From the NCBI GenBank assembly GCA_028687995.1, contig JAQTZA010000004.1, positions 62,001-126,000 of the forward strand: DNA of 64,000 nt, given 5' to 3'. Made by a program: the position numbers and the translations under genes. Source of the stretch: Bacteroidales bacterium (GTDB lineage: Bacteria; Bacteroidota; Bacteroidia; Bacteroidales; UBA7332). Within the stretch, counting starts at the first letter, position 1. Each line of letters starts with the position of its first letter. Under the pieces are notes generated by a model that made no database searches, was not told where the DNA came from, and was given only the letters and a program-made list of their open reading frames with translations. Below are positions 43,031 through 49,819 of this stretch, piece by piece.

Positions 43031-43065
43031 TCCCATCGTAGTTTGAAAATCAAATTGCGATGGGA
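43031..43065 (-). promoter_or_regulatory. Hairpin at the 5' end of the polysaccharide operon mRNA
   Basis: TCCCATCG (43031-43038) and CGATGGGA (43058-43065) form an 8-bp stem directly abutting the -7 box, so it covers the predicted transcription start. An inner TTTG/CAAA pairing extends it. It could be an operator dyad or an RNA 5'-end stabiliser. Confidence 0.5.
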
Positions 43066-43073
43066 CAAAATTA
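43066..43073 (-). promoter_or_regulatory. -7 box of the polysaccharide operon
   Basis: TAATTTTG on the minus strand fits TAnnTTTG, 55 bases before the GH3 ATG. No -33 box is visible, which suits an activator-dependent promoter. I see nothing else in 43074-43416. Confidence 0.5.
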
Positions 43074-43416
43074 TATGCAAAGTCAAGAGATTGAACTTTT
43101 TTATCCCCCACAACACTACTACTGTGAAAAATAACTAAAATGGGATACCCTATTTCACTACCACACAATACTTTTACTTAAGTTAATATAAAATATAAAT
43201 ATTTGTTTTTCAAATAGTTATAACTAAATATAATTCAACCTACTTTTTATATAAAGTCTGAATTAGCAGATCAGAAAGTATGTCACTGCAACATAAAATA
43301 CATGAATGCAGATGTAGAATATAGAGAAATTGACACTATCCTGAATAAGATTTTGCAATTATATTTTTGATTTTCAACCTAAAGTATAACGTCGTGCGTT
43401 TGATTCAGAAACAAAA

Positions 43417-43452
43417 AACCGATTACTTGTCATCCTTGACAAATAATCGGTT
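43417..43452 (-). terminator. Minus-strand terminator of the putative small gene
   Basis: AACCGATTACTTGTC (43417-43431) pairs with GACAAATAATCGGTT (43438-43452), with one mismatched pair. On the minus strand the stem is followed by TTTT; no T run follows on the plus strand, so it is directional. Confidence 0.75.
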
Positions 43453-43472
43453 CTTACAATATAAAGAAATTT

Positions 43473-43631
43473 TTATTGTTGAACTGAAGCAGGAGCGGTT
43501 TTTTGAGATGCATGTCCTTTTAAACAAGCCTTCATTTTATCAGCTAATTCTTTACCAAATGCATCATCAAATTTCTTTGACTTTGAAACATACAAATGTT
43601 TAATCAGTTTGATTTTTTGGAAAGAGAACAT
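43473..43631 (-). CDS. Putative 52-residue protein of unknown function
   Basis: A minus-strand frame runs from an ATG at 43631 to a TAA at 43473. The peptide is basic in its N-terminal half (MFSFQKIKLIKHLYVSKSKK), then has an amphipathic stretch (FDDAFGKELADKMKACLKG) and a polar tail ending SVQQ. I do not recognise a family. Support for a gene comes from its placement: the glnA transcript terminates just upstream (43666-43700) and a directional intrinsic terminator lies 21 bases after its stop. The promoter is unclear; a TAAATTG six bases before the ATG would give an almost leaderless mRNA. It could instead be the 3' part of a small RNA. Confidence 0.4.
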   Translation of the reverse strand: MFSFQKIKLIKHLYVSKSKKFDDAFGKELADKMKACLKGHASQKTAPASVQQ

Positions 43632-43665
43632 TCAGTCAATTTAGTTGTGCAAAAAGCCCTAATGC

Positions 43666-43700
43666 AAAAAGCCTCCATTCCAAACGGAACAGAGGCTCTT
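43666..43700 (-). terminator. Terminator of the glutamine synthetase gene
   Basis: AAAAAGCCTCCATTCC (43666-43681) pairs imperfectly with GGAACAGAGGCTCTT (43686-43700) around a 4-base loop. On the minus strand it ends in TTTTT, 19 bases after the glnA stop. Confidence 0.75.
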
Positions 43701-43718
43701 CGTATCGTTGATTCAGAA

Positions 43719-44738
43719 TTAGAATTGTCCTGAAGCTTTAGTTGATTTCACGATAACCGAACCAATTTGGTAAGGACAACCGTTTGATGCTGGACGACGA
43801 TCTTCGAGACGACCTTTCCAACCATCTTCTACTGTTCCAACAGGGATACGGATAGAAGCACCACGGTCAGATACACCCCAAGAGAAATCGTGGATAGAGG
43901 CAGTTTCGTGTTTACCAGTCAAACGTTGGTCGTTGTATGCTCCATATACAGCCATGTGCTCAGGAACGTGTTTACCGAACTCAGCGCAGATTGCATCGAA
44001 TACAGCTTTGTCACCGCAAGTTCTCATTTTACCGTTAGAGAAGTTAGCGTGCATACCCGAACCATTCCAGTCTGTTGCGCCTAGTGGTTTTGGATGCCAT
44101 TCTACATATACACCGTATTTTTCGCAAGTTCTTTCCAAGAAATAACGAGAAACCCAGATTTCGTCACCAGCTAATTTAGCGCCTTTAGAGAAAATTTGGT
44201 ATTCCCACTGTCCTGTAGCTACTTCACCGTTGATACCTTCGATGTTCAAGCCAGCCTCCAAACAGATGTCGAAATGCTCTTCTACGATTTCGCGACCGTA
44301 AGCATTACGAGCACCTACTGAGCAGTAGTATGGGCCTTGTGGGCGATCTGGGAAACCACCTTTAGGGAAACCTAATGGCATTTTAGTTTCAAGATCATAC
44401 AAGAAATATTCTTGTTCGTAACCAAACCAGAAATCATTATCCTCATCTTGGATAGTTGCACGGTGATTCGTAACGTGAGCTGTTCCGTCTGCGTTAAGAA
44501 CTTCAGTCATTACGATGTAAGCATCTTTGCGATCAGGATCTGGGCAAATAAAAACAGGTTTCAACAACAAGTCAGATGAACCACCTTGTGCTTGATTCGT
44601 TGAAGATCCGTCGAATGACCACATTGGACAATCTTCCAATTTACCACTAAAATTTTCTTTAATGCGAGTTTTGCCTCTCAATACTTGAGTAGGCTCGCTT
44701 CCATCTAACCAGATGTACTCCAATTTTGATTTGCTCAT
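43719..44738 (-). CDS. glnA: Glutamine synthetase, GSII (eukaryotic-like) type
   Basis: The enzyme makes glutamine from glutamate, ammonia and ATP. At 339 residues it is far shorter than GSI (about 470) and GSIII (about 700) and has GSII signatures: YIWLDGSEPTQVLRGKTR at the N-terminus, MWSFDGSSTNQAQGGSSD, EDNDFWFGYEQEYFL, GPYYCSVGARNAYGR, AGLNIEGINGEVATGQWEYQ, and WNGSGMHANFSNGKMR. The catalytic Glu and Arg motifs (SIRIPVGT, EDRRPASN) are intact. The adenylylation site of GSI is absent, so control differs from enterobacteria. It provides glutamine for the GltBD enzyme encoded at 57276-63301, though not in the same operon. Confidence 0.94.
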   Translation of the reverse strand: MSKSKLEYIWLDGSEPTQVLRGKTRIKENFSGKLEDCPMWSFDGSSTNQAQGGSSDLLLKPVFICPDPDRKDAYIVMTEVLNADGTAHVTNHRATIQDEDNDFWFGYEQEYFLYDLETKMPLGFPKGGFPDRPQGPYYCSVGARNAYGREIVEEHFDICLEAGLNIEGINGEVATGQWEYQIFSKGAKLAGDEIWVSRYFLERTCEKYGVYVEWHPKPLGATDWNGSGMHANFSNGKMRTCGDKAVFDAICAEFGKHVPEHMAVYGAYNDQRLTGKHETASIHDFSWGVSDRGASIRIPVGTVEDGWKGRLEDRRPASNGCPYQIGSVIVKSTKASGQF

Positions 44739-44969
44739 GATAATTTTGCTTTATAGAATTAATATATGTCTTTGTTAAAAACAGGATAAAATGATTTTGA
44801 GTGCAAATAAACTAAATAAAAAGCAATTTGTCAACTAAATAGGATAAAAAAATATCGAAAATGTACTTTTTTATTCGAATTTAACCATTTTGATGAGTTT
44901 TTGATAATTTTAATTATCAGGAAGGAAAGGTCTAAAGTTTGATTTTTCAGTCCAGCAATAGCAATGCAA

Positions 44970-45083
44970 TTATGCTATTTCGAGAATCATCGCTGAAGCA
45001 CCCTTCCCATTTGCGATAGATTTTCCATTCTCACCTAGCTGCCCAAATTCAATTCCTGTTCCAAGTAAATGTGTTCTCGCCAC
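44970..45083 (-). pseudogene. Possible C-terminal gene remnant next to the restriction operon
   Basis: A minus-strand frame of 37 codons ends at a TAA at 44970-44972 and reads plausible protein (RTHLLGTGIEFGQLGENGKS, then a Gly/Ala-rich end). It has no good start and is closed upstream by stop codons just before the hsdM promoter. It could be the tail of a gene cut by arrival of the restriction operon. I do not recognise the family, and chance is not excluded. The rest of 44739-45125 shows nothing clear. Confidence 0.25.
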
Positions 45084-45125
45084 AAGGCTTGATTTATATT
45101 ATTATAGACAATTGCACGTTTTCAC

Positions 45126-45155
45126 TTGGCGTTTTAAACGGAATGTGTAAATTTG
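45126..45155 (+). promoter_or_regulatory. Promoter of the hsdM-hsdS genes
   Basis: TTG at 45126-45128 and TAAATTTG at 45148-45155 are 19 bases apart, matching -33/-7. The hsdM ATG is 34 bases downstream. Confidence 0.7.
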
Positions 45156-45189
45156 AGGAACATAATTAAGACAAAGAATATTTTATACT

Positions 45190-47253
45190 ATGCCTCTAAA
45201 CATTCTCCAATACGAGTCCGACATTTGGTCGTCTGCCGATTCTTTACGCTCCGCAGGTCTGAAACAGAGCGATTTTCCAAAATATATGATGCCATTTTTT
45301 GCCTTGCGTATGGTCGAAAGCCGTTTGATCAGGGAGCATAAACGACTGTCCGACGAGTTTGGTAAATCGGAAAACAACACCGATGATTATATCGAATACT
45401 TCAAAACAGCGGGTCTTGGCTACAACGAATATGTGATTCGACAAAACAAGAAGTTGAGTGATATTTGCGCCAACGATAAAACATTCGAATCTGACTTTAA
45501 AGAATATCTCGGAGCTTTCGACACCGAAACCCGCCATTTATTAGGGGTAGACAAGGGTAACGACGAGGAAAAATACCTCGATATTTCGGGTGTATGTGGC
45601 ATTCTAAGAGCTAAGAAAATTCTGTTTTCTATTGTACAAGGATGGAGTAAAATTGATTTAGAGCCATTCGATAACTCCGAAATTACAACCCTCGAAGAAC
45701 ATATCAAACGCAAATGGGCCGATATTTCGGCTGAAACAGCAGGGGAACAATATACACCCGATGATATTATTGGGCTGATTTCAGATATAGTAGCTTCCAA
45801 AATTCAGGATAACGAAGAATTTCTTACCCTTTATGATCCTACTTCGGGCGGTGGAAACTTACTTTTTGGCATTGAAGACAAGCTCAACACCAAAACCCGC
45901 AGACCGATTAAAACGCACGGCATGGACTGGAATTCGTCACTCTATGCACTGGCTAAAATCGAAAGTCGTTTCCGAATCGACTCTCAGATTGAATATGGGA
46001 ATACACTTACCGATACAAAATTTATTGATAAAACATTTGATGTAATTGTTGCCAATCCTCCTTATGGTGTGGATTGGAAAGATTACCGAAAAGCCATTGA
46101 AACCGACAAAACGGGTCGTTTCGTGGCCCTGCCTTCCATTTCAGACGGACAATTATTATTCGATCAACACATTGTGTATCATTTAGATAACGATGGGATT
46201 GCCGTGGTAGTAAACAACGGTTCTTCGCTCTTTAGCGGCGATGCCGGTAGTGGCGAAAGCACCATTCGGAAGTACTTTTTTGATAAAGACTGGGTGGAAG
46301 CCATTATACAAATGCCTACCGATGAGTTTTTCAATACTGGCATATACACCTATTTGTGGGTTTTCAACAAAAACAAACCCACTGAACGAAAAGACAAAAT
46401 CATACTGATTGACGGTAGTAGTAAATATGTACATTTGAAGAAAAGCAAGGGTAAGAAACGCCGTGAAATGAGTGAGGACAACCGAGCCGAGATTATCGAA
46501 GCGTTGGTTGATTTTGAAGACAACGATTTTGCGCGGGTGTTCGACAAATGGCATTTCTATTTCAACAAGCAATCCATACTGTTGACCAACGTGGATAGTG
46601 AAGGTAAATTTATTGAAGAAAAAATCAAACTAAAACCCACCCGAATCACTCAAACAGGCGAAGATGGAATTTTTGAGCTATCTACTTTTGAGTTAAGCAG
46701 CAGTAGTGAAGGCTTCACTTCAAGTGAAACCCTCACTTTGACCGAATACTACGAAGCCACCATAGCACCCGCTATCAATGCATTCGATTACAAAGAAAAT
46801 CATTTAGTGATTGAAGCAAATGGCAAATATTATTTTTTCAACAAAGACGAGGAAACCATAGTACAGACGGGGCATGCCCCGTCTCAAAATGATGCCACAG
46901 GCAAACGCCTCGGATGTGGAAAAATACAAATTAAATCGACCTTCAAAAAAGCCACCAAAACCGCCGATGCCAAATACAGCATTACGGTAGAGCTTGTTCA
47001 AGACACACAAAAAGATTACGAAATTATCGCTTATTCGCCCAACGAGGAAGAAAACAGAGCCAACATTGCCGCTTTTATGACAAAGTATGTAACTCGTCCG
47101 TTTGAATATCTTGACAACACAGTGGGTGTAGAAATCAACTTCAACAAGGTCTTCTACCAACCAGAAAAGCTGGAGAAGATTGAAGATATTCTTTCTGATT
47201 TGAAACAACTTGAACACGATTTATCAACCCTCGAAAGCGCTCTTTCCTTATGA
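45190..47253 (+). CDS. hsdM: Type I restriction-modification system N6-adenine methyltransferase subunit
   Basis: HsdM methylates adenine in the target site using S-adenosylmethionine and forms the M2S core of the enzyme. The 687-residue product has a helical N-terminal region (about 1-170) and then TPDDIIGLISDIVA. The SAM-binding motif I DPTSGGGNLL starts at D216, and the catalytic motif IV NPPY is at 289-292. The C-terminal third is unusual: an in-frame 33-bp palindromic element encodes SEGFTSSETLT at 506-516, and a second 20-bp palindrome at 46865-46884 encodes part of TGHAPSQN. Both lie in a poorly conserved linker region after the methylase core. The stop overlaps the hsdS start (ATGA). 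Confidence 0.93.
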   Translation: MPLNILQYESDIWSSADSLRSAGLKQSDFPKYMMPFFALRMVESRLIREHKRLSDEFGKSENNTDDYIEYFKTAGLGYNEYVIRQNKKLSDICANDKTFESDFKEYLGAFDTETRHLLGVDKGNDEEKYLDISGVCGILRAKKILFSIVQGWSKIDLEPFDNSEITTLEEHIKRKWADISAETAGEQYTPDDIIGLISDIVASKIQDNEEFLTLYDPTSGGGNLLFGIEDKLNTKTRRPIKTHGMDWNSSLYALAKIESRFRIDSQIEYGNTLTDTKFIDKTFDVIVANPPYGVDWKDYRKAIETDKTGRFVALPSISDGQLLFDQHIVYHLDNDGIAVVVNNGSSLFSGDAGSGESTIRKYFFDKDWVEAIIQMPTDEFFNTGIYTYLWVFNKNKPTERKDKIILIDGSSKYVHLKKSKGKKRREMSEDNRAEIIEALVDFEDNDFARVFDKWHFYFNKQSILLTNVDSEGKFIEEKIKLKPTRITQTGEDGIFELSTFELSSSSEGFTSSETLTLTEYYEATIAPAINAFDYKENHLVIEANGKYYFFNKDEETIVQTGHAPSQNDATGKRLGCGKIQIKSTFKKATKTADAKYSITVELVQDTQKDYEIIAYSPNEEENRANIAAFMTKYVTRPFEYLDNTVGVEINFNKVFYQPEKLEKIEDILSDLKQLEHDLSTLESALSL
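46705..46737. repeat. In-frame 33-bp palindromic element, copy 1 (inside hsdM)
   Basis: AGTGAAGGCTTCACT, a 3-base loop, then AGTGAAACCCTCACT: two 15-base arms that are inverted copies at 13 of 15 positions. It starts exactly on a codon boundary (codon 506) and adds 11 codons without a stop. A near-identical copy sits in hsdS. Confidence 0.85.
46865..46884. repeat. Perfect 20-bp palindrome inside hsdM
   Basis: AGACGGGGCATGCCCCGTCT is its own reverse complement and is far more GC-rich than its surroundings. It is read through in frame. It looks like a REP-type palindrome inserted in a coding region. Confidence 0.8.
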
Positions 47254-48599
47254 AGCAATACGACAAATACAAACCTTCGGGGATAGAGTGGTTGGGAGAA
47301 ATTCCAGAGCATTGGGAAGTATTGAGGGTGAAAGATTTATTTCTACAAATTAATGATAGCAGTGCCGACTTGAAGGAAGACACATACGTTCCATTGGAAA
47401 ATATTGAATCTTTTACTGGTCGATTGATTAAAAGAGTTTCAAACGAAAATGGAGAAGATACCACTTTGTTTAAGACTGGCGATATCTTACTTAATAAATT
47501 AAGACCATATTTAGCGAAAGTACTACTTGCTGTATTTGATGGAGGTGTTAGTGGTGAAGTTATAGTTTACAGGACACTCAATAAGAACAAAAATAGAATT
47601 AATAGCAAATATTATTTTTATAGATTTTTATCTCAGGGATTTATTTCAAAAATAAACTCTATTACAGATGGCGTTAAGATGCCTAGATCAAATCCTAATA
47701 AAATTTTTGCACTCAACATTCAAAGCCCATTATTCAAAGAACAAACCGCAATTGCCAACTACCTTGACACCAAAACTACTGCCATTGACCGTAAAATAGA
47801 ACTTCTTACAGCCAAAGCCGATAAGTACAAAGCCTTGCGCCGTAGCTTGATAAACGAAACGGTATGCCGTGGTATCCCTTCCAGTGAGGGCTTCACTCAA
47901 AGTGAAACCCTCACTAAGATGAAAGACAGTGGCATTGAGTGGATTGGAATGATGCCTGAGCATTGGGAGGTGAAAAGATTGAAATTACTTGGAAATATTG
48001 AAACAAGTTCTGTGGACAAAAAAATAATCGAAGAGGAAGCTATTGTAAAACTCGTAAACTATACAGATGTTTATGGGAATAACACAAAAGAGATATGGAA
48101 CAGTGATGATTATATGATTGTCAGCGCAAATAATAAGCAAATTAAATCTAAGAGATTAAGGCAAGGAAATGCTTTATTTACTCCAAGCTCGGAAACTATT
48201 GCAGACATTGGTGTTTCCGCTGTTATTATGGAAGATCTAGTGAATACATTGTATAGCTACCATATTCTCAGATTTGTTTTTAAGAGAAATATTGATTTGT
48301 TGTTTAAAAAATATCTATTAAATAATGACATCGTTCAGTATTATTTTAGCAAATCTGCCACTGGGACAACTAGGAAAATACTAGGACTTAATACATTTTG
48401 GAATTTGCCTATAATCTTGCCACCTCTTAATGAGCAAATTTTAATTGGAAAATACCTAAATGAAAAAACCATACTAATTGACAGTATATTAGTAAATATT
48501 AGTACGCAAATCAGCAAGCTTACTCAACTCCGGAAAACATTGATCAATGATGTGGTAACGGGGAAGATAAAAGTAACAGAAGATTCTCTGCAAATATAA
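47250..48599 (+). CDS. hsdS: Type I restriction-modification specificity subunit
   Basis: HsdS recognises the bipartite DNA target and holds HsdM and HsdR. The 449-residue product shows the expected twofold layout. Each half starts with a conserved block (YKPSGIEWLGEIPEHWEVLR near residue 5; KDSGIEWIGMMPEHWEVKR near 226), then a target-recognition domain, then a helical spacer (FKEQTAIANYLDTKTTAIDRK; LNEQILIGKYLNEKTILID). The in-frame palindromic element encodes SEGFTQSETLT at 212-222, exactly in the linker between the first spacer helix and the second half, replacing the usual short variable linker. The start overlaps the hsdM stop by four bases. Confidence 0.93.
   Translation: MKQYDKYKPSGIEWLGEIPEHWEVLRVKDLFLQINDSSADLKEDTYVPLENIESFTGRLIKRVSNENGEDTTLFKTGDILLNKLRPYLAKVLLAVFDGGVSGEVIVYRTLNKNKNRINSKYYFYRFLSQGFISKINSITDGVKMPRSNPNKIFALNIQSPLFKEQTAIANYLDTKTTAIDRKIELLTAKADKYKALRRSLINETVCRGIPSSEGFTQSETLTKMKDSGIEWIGMMPEHWEVKRLKLLGNIETSSVDKKIIEEEAIVKLVNYTDVYGNNTKEIWNSDDYMIVSANNKQIKSKRLRQGNALFTPSSETIADIGVSAVIMEDLVNTLYSYHILRFVFKRNIDLLFKKYLLNNDIVQYYFSKSATGTTRKILGLNTFWNLPIILPPLNEQILIGKYLNEKTILIDSILVNISTQISKLTQLRKTLINDVVTGKIKVTEDSLQI
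47883..47915. repeat. In-frame 33-bp palindromic element, copy 2 (inside hsdS)
   Basis: AGTGAGGGCTTCACT, CAA, then AGTGAAACCCTCACT; the arms match at 14 of 15 positions. It begins at codon 212 of hsdS, again exactly in frame, and differs from the hsdM copy at only a few bases, one in the arm and the rest in the loop. Confidence 0.85.
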
Positions 48600-48605
48600 A
48601 ACACC

Positions 48606-48637
48606 ATACTTGCAGAAAACACATTAACTGCAAGTAT
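48606..48637. promoter_or_regulatory. Operator-like dyad upstream of fic
   Basis: ATACTTGCAG (48606-48615) and CTGCAAGTAT (48628-48637) are perfect inverted copies 12 bases apart. A third half-site TTTGCAG (48649-48655) overlaps the -7 box. The dyad covers the -33 region, so binding would repress or control fic. Confidence 0.6.
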
Positions 48638-48644
48638 AAATTAT

Positions 48645-48652
48645 TATATTTG
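48645..48652 (+). promoter_or_regulatory. -7 box of fic
   Basis: TATATTTG fits TAnnTTTG, 24 bases before the fic ATG. It gives fic (and hsdR) a separate start within the restriction operon. Confidence 0.55.
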
Positions 48653-48676
48653 CAGTTCAGTAAATAAAAAGGCAAT

Positions 48677-49807
48677 ATGAACATTGGTAGCTTTACATCT
48701 GGAAAACACATTCAACGGATTCAGTACAAGAGTTTTGAACCCAATATTATCGATATACCATGGCAGATAGATCATCCAGAATTGTCGTATTTATTAAGTC
48801 AGGCCGATCGCAAATTGGGTGAGTTGAATGCCTTCTCACAATTAATACCCGATGTGGATTTTTTTATAAAAATGCACGTATTGAAAGAAGGTACTACGAG
48901 TAGCAAAATTGAAGGTACGCAAACGAACATTGACGATGCTGTTCGCAAGGAAGAGTATATACAGCCCGAAAAGCACGATGACTGGCAGGAAGTGCAAAAC
49001 TACGTGCAGGCAATGAACGAAGCCATGCAGAAACTTCCTGAACTGCCTATAAGTAACAGATTATTGAAACAAACACATAAGACTTTGTTGCAGGGTGTAA
49101 GAGGGACTCACAAACTCCCTGGCGAGTTTCGTAACAGTCAAAACTGGATTGGAGGCAGTAGCATTGCCGATGCCACGTTCATTCCTCCCCACCAAGATAG
49201 CGTTTTGGATTTAATGTCCGATTTAGAGCATTTTCTTAACAATATCAACGAGCCTGTACCCCATTTAATAAAAATCGGAATAGCTCATTATCAATTCGAA
49301 ACCATACACCCATTTCTCGATGGAAATGGACGTATTGGTCGCTTGCTTATTACATTGTATTTGGTAAGTAACGGGCTATTGAACAAACCAACATTGTATC
49401 TGTCAGACTTTTTTGAACGTAACAAACCACTTTATTACGACAATCTTACAAGAGTTCGTACACACAACGATTTAACCCAATGGCTCAAATTTTTTCTGGA
49501 AGGTATTCGTAGTACTTCCGAAAGTTCTATTCAAACCTTTAAAGACATTATTGCTTTGAGAAGTAGTTTGGAAAACAAAATTATTTCATTGGGTAAAAAA
49601 CAGGCTCTGGCAAAATCCTTCTTGCAATTTCTCTATGGCGAACCGATTTCAACAGCGAATTTGGTAGCTACAGCTTTAAACATCAATAATGCAACAGCTG
49701 TCAGATTAATCGATGACTTTGTTCGATTAGGTATTTTGATAGAAGTAACAGGTTTTAAACGAAACCGCATTTTCGCCTTTGATGATTATATTAAACTATT
49801 TAGATAA
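48677..49807 (+). CDS. Fic-family AMP-transferase (class II, self-inhibited) in the restriction operon
   Basis: The 376-residue protein has the Fic active-site motif HPFLDGNGRIGR (H211-R222). Fic enzymes usually transfer AMP to hydroxyl side chains of target proteins. An N-terminal inhibitory helix motif S-x3-E-G is visible (S75 to E79-G80 in TSSKIEGTQ), as in class II Fic proteins, so it is probably kept inactive until triggered. The C-terminal 60 residues form a winged helix (ISTANLVATALNINNATAVRLIDD), suggesting DNA binding. It lies between hsdS and hsdR, 77 bases after hsdS and 12 bases before hsdR, with its own promoter and a dyad. Autoregulation through the winged helix is inferred. The AMPylation target is unknown. 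Confidence 0.9.
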   Translation: MNIGSFTSGKHIQRIQYKSFEPNIIDIPWQIDHPELSYLLSQADRKLGELNAFSQLIPDVDFFIKMHVLKEGTTSSKIEGTQTNIDDAVRKEEYIQPEKHDDWQEVQNYVQAMNEAMQKLPELPISNRLLKQTHKTLLQGVRGTHKLPGEFRNSQNWIGGSSIADATFIPPHQDSVLDLMSDLEHFLNNINEPVPHLIKIGIAHYQFETIHPFLDGNGRIGRLLITLYLVSNGLLNKPTLYLSDFFERNKPLYYDNLTRVRTHNDLTQWLKFFLEGIRSTSESSIQTFKDIIALRSSLENKIISLGKKQALAKSFLQFLYGEPISTANLVATALNINNATAVRLIDDFVRLGILIEVTGFKRNRIFAFDDYIKLFR

Positions 49808-49819
49808 ACTACATCCCTC

